Source: a virus | Strand: one strand, 5' to 3' | Virus record (IMG/VR): IMGVR_UViG_3300030090_005587 | Span: 1-30,255 of that record | DNA: 30,255 nucleotides | Shown here: in pieces, positions 8,359-16,812 of the stretch | Layout: the number at the start of each line of letters is the position of its first letter | Position numbering within the stretch: the first letter of the stretch is position 1 | The notes under the pieces: generated by a model | Database searches by the model: none | Told to the model about the DNA's origin: nothing | What the model saw: the letters and a program-made list of their open reading frames with translations, nothing else | Translations under genes and position numbers: made by a program

Positions 8359-11300
8359 ATGGCTGAAACGCTACCACCACCAGATCCTACAATTACATAT
8401 GGCGATTTTGCGTCTGCTGTACGTCAATTTGGTTTGTCGCCCACTGTCAAAGCATATGTGACAGAAATTTCTGGCAACGAAAAAATTTACGATGATCTAG
8501 CGTCACAAGGATTGAGCGATTTTGTGATCGCAAACGATTTTTTCAAACTAGACGGTATTGACCCTACTTCTTTCATCGAAGGCGAACGTAGAGAGGGTCT
8601 GAGTCTCGAAGATTCTGCCAGACTCTTATCACAAGACATGAATATTGATTTCAGTGCTTTACGAGAGGAACAGGGTGTTTCAGTGCCTGATTTTCTTGAG
8701 TTTTTTACCAAGGGCCGTCGGTTAGAAGGACTTGATCTCGCGTTGGAGACCGCCGGTCGAGGACTTGTTTCCGGCAGCTCAATGGCGGCGGGTGCTGGCA
8801 CAGGTGCACTCATTGGAATGGGAATTCCTGTGCCCGGCGCGACAATGATTGGTACGATATTAGGCACAATCGGTGGAGCTTTTGCTGGGGAAGAGATCAA
8901 AGAAGAGGTCTTCCCACAAGAGCCGATTATCGTCCCTGGCTCTCGAGAAAAAATGGTTTTTGGAGAAACGTTGATTGAGGCCCTCATGGGGACTTCGTTA
9001 CTTAAAGCCGGACGAGAAGCATCTGGTTTTGTGTTTGACAAGGTGGGTGACGAGTTCAAAAACCGTGGTTTTTTTGCCGATAGGCTGAGAGAGTCTGCAC
9101 TCGCCAGAAACTACAACGTCGTGAAAACTGAAGCATTCAGACCGAGTGGCGCGACCCCCGCTCTAGGGGTGGTTCCAATGGAGCGATATATCGAAAGAAT
9201 CGCAAAAGAGGACCCTGTGTTATTCGCCTATCTAAGGGCGTACCAAAAAAACCCAAAAGCGACTATTGCAGCAGAGGCAGCAGGCGGTTTGGGTGCCGCT
9301 ACCGGTGCGTTTTTTGCCGAACAAGAATTTCCGGGTGACCCAGTTATGAGAGGTGTCATGGAGCTTGGTTTTGCTACGCCTTTATCGTACGCAAGCTTGT
9401 TTCCGTATTTTCTAGTCGCAAAAGACCGGTTGAAAGGATCTATTGATCGCGCTCGAGGGACTCTGACACAAGAAGAACAAGAGAAACGAGTAGGTCGAGT
9501 TTTAGTCGGGTTTTTTGAAGAAATGGGCGAAGATCCCCAAGATTTCATCACAGCACTTAATAACGGCACTTTTTTAAGATCTATCGAAGATACTTTGGCA
9601 GCGCATGACGCACGTTTTGCTGATTTGACAGAAGATCAGATAGCTGACCTACCCATGACCACTAGGATGCTGGCATCTTTAGATAGTAATGATTTGCGTG
9701 AAAACGTTTCTTTGGATCTGCTCGAAGCGACGATTAGGAAAAAAGTACCGTTTGAAGACCAAAAGTTTGTTCAAAACTACAACCTACAAACACGTCGTAT
9801 ACGAGATTTAATTGCTGCTTTGAGCACCAGCGAAAATCCAGATGCTTTGCAAGTGGCAGGCGACATGCGTTTGAAATTGTTCAAAGACACTATCCAAGCA
9901 CGTCTTGACCAGGCAACGAATGATCAACGACGAGTGGTTGATAACTTTGGCACCGGAGCATCTAGTGCCGCCGCTCGTCGAGAGGCTGGCCGAAAATTAG
10001 ATGCAGTTATGGAAGGAGCTTTTAACGACATCCGAGAGCAACAAAAAAGATTGTATGACCAAATACCCAAAGATTTATCGATAGGTGACTTCAACTTAAT
10101 TAACACAATACGTGAAATCAGCGCAGAACTACCGCCGGAGGCCAGAGCAGATGTTTTACCAAAAATCGTTCGGGGCACAGAAAAAAGATTCAACGACAGG
10201 ATTAACAAGGCCCGGCTAGAAAATGAGATCTCCCAGCTTGAGACCGATCTGGCGGAGTTGAAAAGCTATCAAGGTTTTGTACGCGAAGGTCCTTTGCAAG
10301 GGACCAATATACAAACACCTCCAGAGGTAAAGGACAGGCTTGCAGCCTCATATGACGTTCGATTCGATCAAGTAGAAAAAGAAATAAAAGACAGGCTCGG
10401 GGTGGCGCAAGAGGCAAACGAGAAACTTGGCGATGTCGATGATACCCCGCTTACCCGACAACAAATGTCAAAATATCGGTCTTTGATGTTGGGTGAAGCA
10501 AGAAAAGCCGGTGCCGACGGACAAATGGAGATCGCTCTCCTTTACAGCCGAATTGCAGATGCAATCGAAGAGGATTTTGCGGACGTGGGTACAATTACTC
10601 AACTAAATGATATTTCTTTGACAGAACAAGGAAAATTGAATGCTCAAATCGGAGCGGCAAATGCCTTTACGAGAGCTTTCAAAGATGCGTTTTCTCGTTC
10701 ATTCCCAAACAAACTTCAAAAAGAACGACGCACCGGGGAGGCGATAATCAACCCAGAGCTTCTGTACAAAGAAATCATAAGAGGCGGCACTGTCGAGCAA
10801 GATATCAAAATGGAGCAGATATCAGACGCGGTAACCTTCCTACAAAGAAGTTTGGTGGGAGATACTATTGGAGGCCCTAGTTTTAGAATGCTCAGGCCAG
10901 GTCAAGCCGAGGCAATAGAAACAAAAACCGCCGAACGTCTGAAAACGATGGGTGAAGCATACGAAGACATTTTCCGGGCGTTAGCAAGATCGAAGATTGT
11001 AAATGTTCGGCAAGGCGAAGAAGCAGAGATCAACCTGCCAGCTCTACGAGCTTTTATTGATGAAAACGAACAGGTGTTGGACCGCATACCAAATCTTAAA
11101 CGTGATTTGCTAGACGCTAAAACGGCCCGAGTCGCGTTGAATCGCGTTTTAGAAGATGAAAAACAAGGGGAGTTACCAGAGTTTTTTATATCTCGTTTAT
11201 TCCAACAAGTGACCGGCGACCGTCCTGATCAAGCAATTGAGAAACTTATCGGTTCTGATGCAACTCGTCCTCGGGAACAATTTTTTGATACGTTGGATAA

Positions 11301-12318
11301 ACTGCGAACGCAAGGAGTTTTTAGTGTGCCAGAAGAGACTGTCGAAGAGCGGCTTAAAACTGCCGTTTTGTCTTGGGCGCGTGGCAGATCACTCGGAAAA
11401 CGACCGGGTGAACCTTTCGGTGAAGTAACGGACCCAGCACTGTTAGACGATACAGCGGCCGCTTTTGAAGGTGTCGCGGAAACGCCGAATTTTTTGGCGA
11501 TGTACAATTCTTTGTTTTCGACCGATAGCGGCGGTCAAAGCGTTATGAGTATTTTGTCTCGACCGGGACCAGACGGGCAACCCGCTTTGTTTTCTTCAGT
11601 AGAGCGTTTGAATTTACAAAAAATATTGAAGAGAGGCATAGAGCTACAAAGAACCGTCTTGAATCCACGATTCAAAGACGTGGTTGAAGAAGTTGCTCCT
11701 GATGTCAACTTACTGACGGGTTTACTTATCAAACTATCTGGATCACAAATCGGTAGCTCTCTTGCTCGTTTTATACCGGGTAGGGGACAAGGTCTCATCG
11801 AAGCCGGGGCTGGTGTGCGCTTCCTCGAGAAGATGTTGGCACCTATACCTTCAAACGCGGTGGATGAGATTTTGTTACGAGCAGCCAAAGAACCAGAGTT
11901 CATGCGCTACATACTGAACACGGGGGTAATTGAGAAGGCTGCGGAGGGCACTGCAAAAAAACCGCCCGGTCAAACTATCCGGCAACAAGTCGGTGAGATC
12001 AAACGTTTCCGGTCTTATTTGTTACCCATTCTTGGTAACGTCGCAGACGAGATCTTGAGTGAATCAGAGGAAGAGATATTACAAGGAAGATTTGAGGGTT
12101 TTGAGGAGCAAAGGTCAGAAAGATATGAGCCTTTTGCCCCACCACAGCCTGTCGCGCCACCAATCGCGCCACCTGTATCAGCGGCTATGCCTGCCCCGGC
12201 CCCGACCGCACCAAATCCTCAACTCAGACAGCGGTTTGCAGCACTGTATCCAGATGATCCGATATCTCCGCTAATTGAGGCCCAAGGCATCGGAACACTA
12301 CCTCAAGGCAGGGTTTAG
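8359..12318 (+). CDS. Giant virion protein, probable ejected internal protein
   Basis: At 1319 residues this is the longest gene in the window. Residues 134-178 form a glycine-rich hydrophobic region (GTGALIGMGIPVPGATMIGT and flanks), and about 305-355 form a second one (AAGGLGAATGAFFAEQEFPG then a Leu/Phe-rich run). Most of the rest is charged and helical, with coiled-coil-like stretches around 610-670. The C-terminus has a Pro/Ala linker (about 1258-1290) and ends with RFAALYPDDPISPLIEAQGI, a C-terminal motif I recall from other marine phage virion proteins. No lytic transglycosylase or protease motif was recognised. The architecture fits a large protein delivered through the tail into the host envelope, like T7 gp15/gp16, but homology to those was not seen. 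The stop overlaps that of the convergent helicase gene. Confidence 0.6.
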   Translation: MAETLPPPDPTITYGDFASAVRQFGLSPTVKAYVTEISGNEKIYDDLASQGLSDFVIANDFFKLDGIDPTSFIEGERREGLSLEDSARLLSQDMNIDFSALREEQGVSVPDFLEFFTKGRRLEGLDLALETAGRGLVSGSSMAAGAGTGALIGMGIPVPGATMIGTILGTIGGAFAGEEIKEEVFPQEPIIVPGSREKMVFGETLIEALMGTSLLKAGREASGFVFDKVGDEFKNRGFFADRLRESALARNYNVVKTEAFRPSGATPALGVVPMERYIERIAKEDPVLFAYLRAYQKNPKATIAAEAAGGLGAATGAFFAEQEFPGDPVMRGVMELGFATPLSYASLFPYFLVAKDRLKGSIDRARGTLTQEEQEKRVGRVLVGFFEEMGEDPQDFITALNNGTFLRSIEDTLAAHDARFADLTEDQIADLPMTTRMLASLDSNDLRENVSLDLLEATIRKKVPFEDQKFVQNYNLQTRRIRDLIAALSTSENPDALQVAGDMRLKLFKDTIQARLDQATNDQRRVVDNFGTGASSAAARREAGRKLDAVMEGAFNDIREQQKRLYDQIPKDLSIGDFNLINTIREISAELPPEARADVLPKIVRGTEKRFNDRINKARLENEISQLETDLAELKSYQGFVREGPLQGTNIQTPPEVKDRLAASYDVRFDQVEKEIKDRLGVAQEANEKLGDVDDTPLTRQQMSKYRSLMLGEARKAGADGQMEIALLYSRIADAIEEDFADVGTITQLNDISLTEQGKLNAQIGAANAFTRAFKDAFSRSFPNKLQKERRTGEAIINPELLYKEIIRGGTVEQDIKMEQISDAVTFLQRSLVGDTIGGPSFRMLRPGQAEAIETKTAERLKTMGEAYEDIFRALARSKIVNVRQGEEAEINLPALRAFIDENEQVLDRIPNLKRDLLDAKTARVALNRVLEDEKQGELPEFFISRLFQQVTGDRPDQAIEKLIGSDATRPREQFFDTLDKLRTQGVFSVPEETVEERLKTAVLSWARGRSLGKRPGEPFGEVTDPALLDDTAAAFEGVAETPNFLAMYNSLFSTDSGGQSVMSILSRPGPDGQPALFSSVERLNLQKILKRGIELQRTVLNPRFKDVVEEVAPDVNLLTGLLIKLSGSQIGSSLARFIPGRGQGLIEAGAGVRFLEKMLAPIPSNAVDEILLRAAKEPEFMRYILNTGVIEKAAEGTAKKPPGQTIRQQVGEIKRFRSYLLPILGNVADEILSESEEEILQGRFEGFEEQRSERYEPFAPPQPVAPPIAPPVSAAMPAPAPTAPNPQLRQRFAALYPDDPISPLIEAQGIGTLPQGRV

Positions 12319-13757
12319 ACCAACCAAGACCTAGCTTCTTCCCCCAGCACCTGTTGTGCTATATCAATCTTACCTTTCAACGCTTTGATTATCTTTTCAT
12401 CGACTGTCCTGGGGCTAACTAGATCCACATACAGAACGTGGTGATCCTGACCAATTCTGTGGGCGCGGTCCTCTGACTGCAACCTGATCTCCAAATCGTA
12501 AGAGTTGTTGTAATACAGTACGTTAGTTGCCGCAGTTAAAGTTAACCCGTAGCCCCCGGTCTTTGGGTTTGCCACAAAGAAACGAACTGGGCTTTCTTTG
12601 TCTTGGAACTGTTCAACGATTCGGTCGCGCTCCTCTTGCGGCGTGGCACCATAGAATGTCACCACCGAATCTTCACCGAACTTCTCTGCTAATATCTGTT
12701 GTATCTGCTCAATGTCGTACACATAACTGGCCCAGATGATGACTTTGCCAATCATCTCACTTATGACCTCTAACATTTCAGTCATACGGTGGCTGGCAAG
12801 CGGTTGTATCTCTCCGTCATCAGTTCTCAGATGACCACAGGTGATCTCTTGCAGTCGCATAATCTGAGTCAACACGCTTTGCGTAGTCGATAGCTCCCCC
12901 TGATCCAGCATGGCTAACGCAAACTCCTGCATTTGTTTGTACGCCTTAGTTTGCTCCTCAGTCAGAGCCACTTGTCGCTGCATGTAGATCTTGTCCGGCA
13001 GGTCCAGACAATCTTCTTTCAAGACACGGTGGCTGTGCTTTTCGAGCTTGCAGTTCAACTCCTCGAGGTTCCTGTACCCAGTTATCTGTTGAAAGCTCCG
13101 TGCTCCAAACTTACGTTGTTGTACCACTGCATACCGACCTTGGAATGCGTAGTAACTGTCATAGTTCAGCATACCTTTATTCAAGAATGCACACTGGGAG
13201 AACAGGTCCATCGGGTTTTTTGTGACCGGGCTACCTGTCAAGATTCTTTTGTATCTAGCCTGCTTGCCGAGCGCAATTATGTTTTTGGTTCGCTGTGCCT
13301 GTCTATTTTTGATGGTGGTGCTTTCATCCACGACGACAAAACTGTCGGCATTCAGTTTCAAAAAGTCTTGTGCCACCTGGTTACCACGTTTAGTCGATAA
13401 AGCCTCTACATTCATAATCAGGATCCGCAGAGAATCTTTCGAACCCCGCGCAACTTGGATCAGACGTTTCTGAAACTTCTGTGTGGTCTTCGGCTCCCAC
13501 AGTAAAGAGTCCACTTTTACATCTTCTGACATGTGCTGTGGTATTTCTTTTGAGTGCCAGTTTGCATATACCCCTTTCGGAGCAATAATCAGGGCTGCCT
13601 CTATCTCGCCTTGTTGGAAAAGCATTCCCATCGTATCTATCGTGACTTTTGTTTTGCCCGTGCCCATCTCCATGAACAGGGCGTAGAAGCTGCGCTGCCA
13701 AGACTTTTCTAGCGCAACCTTCTGGTGTTCGTATGGTTCTGTTTTAAATTTATACAT
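12315..13757 (-). CDS. SNF2-family DNA helicase/translocase
   Basis: A 480-residue SF2 enzyme of the SNF2 group. Walker A is MGTGKT (31-36), motif II is VVVDEST (141-147, DEST in place of DEAH), motif III is LTGSP (173-177), and motif VI is QSEDRAHRIGQ (427-437), which is diagnostic for SNF2 proteins. It would move on duplex DNA using ATP; in phages such proteins sit among replication or recombination genes. It is transcribed away from the replication operon, from a shared 102-base divergent region, and converges on the virion genes with a four-base overlap of coding sequence. No Shine-Dalgarno sequence is evident before its ATG. A specific role (fork remodelling, protein displacement, recombination) cannot be told from sequence. 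Confidence 0.9.
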   Translation of the reverse strand: MYKFKTEPYEHQKVALEKSWQRSFYALFMEMGTGKTKVTIDTMGMLFQQGEIEAALIIAPKGVYANWHSKEIPQHMSEDVKVDSLLWEPKTTQKFQKRLIQVARGSKDSLRILIMNVEALSTKRGNQVAQDFLKLNADSFVVVDESTTIKNRQAQRTKNIIALGKQARYKRILTGSPVTKNPMDLFSQCAFLNKGMLNYDSYYAFQGRYAVVQQRKFGARSFQQITGYRNLEELNCKLEKHSHRVLKEDCLDLPDKIYMQRQVALTEEQTKAYKQMQEFALAMLDQGELSTTQSVLTQIMRLQEITCGHLRTDDGEIQPLASHRMTEMLEVISEMIGKVIIWASYVYDIEQIQQILAEKFGEDSVVTFYGATPQEERDRIVEQFQDKESPVRFFVANPKTGGYGLTLTAATNVLYYNNSYDLEIRLQSEDRAHRIGQDHHVLYVDLVSPRTVDEKIIKALKGKIDIAQQVLGEEARSWLV

Positions 13758-13859
13758 TTTGCTTTCTATATGTTGACATCTGCGATGTTAAGGGATTACT
13801 CTCACATTGGGAAGTGTTGAAAGACACTTAAACAATAAACAACGAACGAGGACTGACGA
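13758..13859. promoter_or_regulatory. Divergent control region between SNF2 helicase and replication operon
   Basis: Positions 13773-13791 form an imperfect dyad, TTGACATC-TGC-GATGTTAA, with one mismatch between arms. The left arm starts with a perfect -35 hexamer TTGACA for rightward transcription, and the complement of the right arm gives TTAACA for leftward transcription. A weak rightward -10, TACTCT, lies 18 bases after the -35; leftward, TAGAAA at 17 bases or TATAGA at 15 bases are possible. The overlap of the two -35 elements would make the promoters compete, or let one regulator bind both. The rightward gene has a GAGGA ribosome binding site about eight bases before its ATG. The -10 elements are poor, so the promoter call is tentative. 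Confidence 0.5.
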
Positions 13860-14432
13860 ATGAGTGACCTTTTTGACGAGATGGCCGAAGATGCCGAAAA
13901 ATCTCTGAATCTCCCCGATGACGGACAACTGGGCAGCGTATCGAAGATCGCTGAACAGATCATTGCCGAGCAGCAAAGAGTAGAAAATCTCGAGGCAGAG
14001 CACAAGGCTGCAAAAGCCAAACTTCTGAAACTGACCGATGAGGAACTCCCAGCAGCAATGCAGGAGTTGAACATGAGTGCCTTTGCGTTAGCAGATGGCA
14101 GTCAGGTGACGCTGAAACCAACGTATGGTGCCAGAATCCCCAAGGACAAAGAAGAAGATGCGTTTGAGTGGCTGAGACAACGGAACGAAGCTGATCTTAT
14201 CAAAAACACTGTGACAGTGCGCTTCAACAAAGAACAGGACAACGAGGCAAAAGCCTTGGTGGACGATCTGCGTAAGAGGCACATGGAACCAGAACAAGCT
14301 TCAACGATTCACCCCGGAACCCTGAGAGCTTGGGTGAAGGGCAGGGTCGAGGATGGTTTGGAACTGGACATGGAATTGTTTGGTGTGTGGGTCGGACAAC
14401 GAGCAGAAATCAAGAGGAACAAAGATGGCTGA
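13860..14432 (+). CDS. Conserved phage protein of unknown function, first gene of the replication operon
   Basis: A 190-residue acidic protein. Residues of about 30-75 are a predicted coiled coil (QQRVENLEAEHKAAKAKLLK). A compact domain follows: LADGSQVTLKPTYGARIPKD (about 77-96), then FEWLRQRNEADLIKNTVTVR and a C-terminal part with LRAWVKGRVEDG and LFGVWVGQRAEIK. I recall this layout from proteins next to primase and polymerase genes in roseophages and other marine phages, but no function is known to me. It has a good ribosome binding site (GAGGA) and overlaps the next gene by eight bases. Leading the operon suggests a role early in DNA replication or in its control. Confidence 0.65.
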   Translation: MSDLFDEMAEDAEKSLNLPDDGQLGSVSKIAEQIIAEQQRVENLEAEHKAAKAKLLKLTDEELPAAMQELNMSAFALADGSQVTLKPTYGARIPKDKEEDAFEWLRQRNEADLIKNTVTVRFNKEQDNEAKALVDDLRKRHMEPEQASTIHPGTLRAWVKGRVEDGLELDMELFGVWVGQRAEIKRNKDG

Positions 14433-15207
14433 TAAAGAAGTAAAAGAAACGAAAGAAGAAAAAAGCGTAGCTGTGATGGACGCGGCGATGTTTGAAGCGG
14501 ATGCTGGTGCTGGCATGAGCATGGAACAGGACGATTTGGCACTGCCATTTCTGAAGGTCCTCAGTGCTCTTGATCCCCTCATACAAGAGGGTGAGATCGA
14601 TGCAAAGCCCGGTGACCTTTACAACACCGTCACAAACACCGTCTATCCAGGTAAAGCAGGGGTGCAAGTGATACCGGCTCACTACGAGCGACGGTTTCTA
14701 CAATGGGCACCTCGAGGCAGTGGCTCTGGTGCTCCTATGAACATTTACGGACCGGACGATGAACGCCCGGAAACTAAGCGGGACGAGAACGACAACAAAG
14801 ACTACGTTGTCGATGGGGAAGGATCTTACATTGACGAGACCCATCAGCACTATGTCGTAGTCCTCGAAGAGGACGGATCGGCAAACACGGCTTTGATTTC
14901 TATGAAGTCAACGCAGTTGAAGAAGTCACGCAAATGGAATTCGATGATCGCCAGCAGGACGATGACAAACGCCAAGGGCATAAGCTTTCAGCCCCCACGT
15001 TTCAGTCACGTTTACAAGCTGTCTACCAGTTCTGAGAAGAACGACAAGGGTAGCTGGCACGGCTGGAACATTGAACTAGTCGGTGAGGTCAAAGACGCGA
15101 ACGTCTACCGGTCTGCAAAAGCGTTTCACGAATCCATCGCAAGTGGGAACGTGACCGTCAAGCATGAGCAGGAGACTTCAACAGGAAGGACCGACGAGCC
15201 TTTCTAG
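14425..15207 (+). CDS. Putative single-stranded DNA-binding protein
   Basis: A 260-residue protein starting at the ATG preceded by AGAGGA; an upstream in-frame extension lies inside the previous gene and is unlikely. The core begins with DLALPFLKVLSALDPL (about 36-51) and continues through YNTVTNTVYPGKAGVQVIPA and ERRFLQWAPR. This pattern recurs in conserved proteins beside phage primases and polymerases. The C-terminus is Ser/Thr-rich and ends RTDEPF, resembling the acidic Pro-Phe tip of bacterial SSB (DDDIPF) that docks partner proteins. I infer an SSB-like role from the tip and operon position (just before primase); no OB-fold signature can be proven by eye. A recombination or annealing protein is the main alternative. 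Confidence 0.45.
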   Translation: MADKEVKETKEEKSVAVMDAAMFEADAGAGMSMEQDDLALPFLKVLSALDPLIQEGEIDAKPGDLYNTVTNTVYPGKAGVQVIPAHYERRFLQWAPRGSGSGAPMNIYGPDDERPETKRDENDNKDYVVDGEGSYIDETHQHYVVVLEEDGSANTALISMKSTQLKKSRKWNSMIASRTMTNAKGISFQPPRFSHVYKLSTSSEKNDKGSWHGWNIELVGEVKDANVYRSAKAFHESIASGNVTVKHEQETSTGRTDEPF

Positions 15208-15233
15208 CCGCTATGGGGAACCCGGTCTCCACA

Positions 15234-15274
15234 GGCCCAGCAAATTCGTCTTTGATCGCTGGGCCATCCGGGCC
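15234..15274 (+). promoter_or_regulatory. Attenuator-like pair of alternative hairpins before the primase gene
   Basis: GGCCCAGC (15234-15241) can pair perfectly with GCTGGGCC (15258-15265) across a 16-base loop. The end of that second arm, GGCC (15262-15265), can instead pair with GGCC at 15271-15274, which is followed directly by TTTATATT and the primase ATG. The two structures exclude each other, as in attenuators. No Shine-Dalgarno sequence precedes the primase ATG at 15283, so structure may set its expression. The second stem is only four pairs, so a real terminator function is doubtful. Confidence 0.4.
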
Positions 15275-15282
15275 TTTATATT

Positions 15283-16812
15283 ATGATAGAACAATTTTCA
15301 AAAATATTTGACGGATTACAAGCTGCCTACGGCACATATAAGATCAATGGCCGAGACACAAAGGGCAAAGCCACTGGCAAAGCAACCGTCGTAAAAGAAT
15401 CTCGGACCACGGAGACCTGGGAAGCACATTTATCCGGGCAGCAGTCCATCGGTATCATCCCCATCAACGAAGACAACGAATGCAAATGGGGTTGTATTGA
15501 TATCGACGAGTACAACTTCGATCATCAGAAGCTACTCAAACAATTACAAAACGCAAAATTACCTTTGGTGGTGTGCCGCAGTAAGTCTGGTGGTGCCCAC
15601 GTGTTTTTATTTACAGCAGAGTTCATACCAGCCAAAGACATGCAAGAGACGTTGAAACGTCTAGCAGTGTCTCTGGGCTATGGTTCTTGTGAAATATTCC
15701 CAAAACAAATAGTGCTACATCTGGAGCGGGGTGATGTCGGGAACTTTCTCAACACGCCTTACTTTGATCACGAGAATGGCTTGCGGTATGCCTTCAAGGC
15801 AGATGGTACTGCCGCCACAATAGAAGAGTTTTTTGAGTTGCACGAGCAGAACGTGCAGACCCACGAGCAAGTGCTGGCATTGACAGTAGAAGAGGACCCG
15901 GATCTTCCGTTGAAGGACGGACCACCCTGTCTTCAGATGCTATGTCGAGATGGCATACCAGAAGGTGCGAGAAACAATGGACTGTTCAACCTCGGGGTGT
16001 ACCTACGCAAAGCCAACCCTGACGGTTGGGAGTCAGAGATCCTCGAACACAACATGAAGTTCATCCATCCACCGCTGCCTTTGGGTGAGGTCAACACAGT
16101 AGCCAAGCAGTTAGAAAGAAAAGATTACGCCTACAAATGCTCTGACGCACCAATCAACTCCGTGTGCAACCGAGAACTTTGTATGACCCGAAAGTTTGGT
16201 ATCGACGGTGTAGTGACCGGGGTACAGATAGCTAATCTTAGAAAGTATAACAGTACACCGCCGGTCTGGTTCCTCGATGTGATGGGTCAGCCGCTAGAGA
16301 TGCAGACAGATGATTTGTTGAACCAAGCTGCTTTCCAAAAAGCCTGTGTAGACCAACTGAACTTCCTGCCCAGAACAATCAAAAAAGATATGTGGGAGAC
16401 CCGCATCAACGGGTTGCTCAGTGAGATGTCAGATACAGAAGGCAGCATCATTGAAGTGTCTGAGGATGTCAGTGTCAATGGTCAGTTTAACGACCATCTG
16501 GAAGACTTCTGCACAGGCCACCAAGCGGCAGAAGAAAGAGAGCAGATACTATTGAAGAGACCTTGGACCGACGCAGAGAGAGGCGAGACCTATTTTAGAT
16601 TGAAAGATCTTGAGTCACACTTGATTAAAGCAAACTTCAAGCATTTCAAGACACACCAAATTGCACAGCGGTTACGGGATCTCAACGGGCATAGTTCGTT
16701 GTTGAAAATACAAGGCAAGCAAATCAGACTGTGGCGCATACCTTCGTTTGACATGGACAAATCTGAATTGAAAACACCCCAGTTCACAAAAGAAGAAGAG
16801 ATACCTTTTTGA
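15283..16812 (+). CDS. Archaeo-eukaryotic type primase (TOTE/PrimPol-like)
   Basis: A 509-residue protein. The catalytic hDhD motif is CIDIDEY with D73 and D75. The nucleotide-binding motif is SKSGGAHVFLF (100-110, H106), and EIFPKQ (137-142) and GNFLNTPYF (153-161) complete the pattern of the AEP primase domain found in TOTE systems and in phages. A middle region (about 213-305) carries C216, C221, C286, C295 and C300 (CNRELC at 295-300), a likely metal or Fe-S site. The protein would make primers for PolA and may also extend them. It ends KEEEIPF, like an SSB C-terminal tip. The following helicase gene starts in a TGATG overlap, implying coupled synthesis. There is no good ribosome binding site before the ATG. 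Confidence 0.8.
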   Translation: MIEQFSKIFDGLQAAYGTYKINGRDTKGKATGKATVVKESRTTETWEAHLSGQQSIGIIPINEDNECKWGCIDIDEYNFDHQKLLKQLQNAKLPLVVCRSKSGGAHVFLFTAEFIPAKDMQETLKRLAVSLGYGSCEIFPKQIVLHLERGDVGNFLNTPYFDHENGLRYAFKADGTAATIEEFFELHEQNVQTHEQVLALTVEEDPDLPLKDGPPCLQMLCRDGIPEGARNNGLFNLGVYLRKANPDGWESEILEHNMKFIHPPLPLGEVNTVAKQLERKDYAYKCSDAPINSVCNRELCMTRKFGIDGVVTGVQIANLRKYNSTPPVWFLDVMGQPLEMQTDDLLNQAAFQKACVDQLNFLPRTIKKDMWETRINGLLSEMSDTEGSIIEVSEDVSVNGQFNDHLEDFCTGHQAAEEREQILLKRPWTDAERGETYFRLKDLESHLIKANFKHFKTHQIAQRLRDLNGHSSLLKIQGKQIRLWRIPSFDMDKSELKTPQFTKEEEIPF

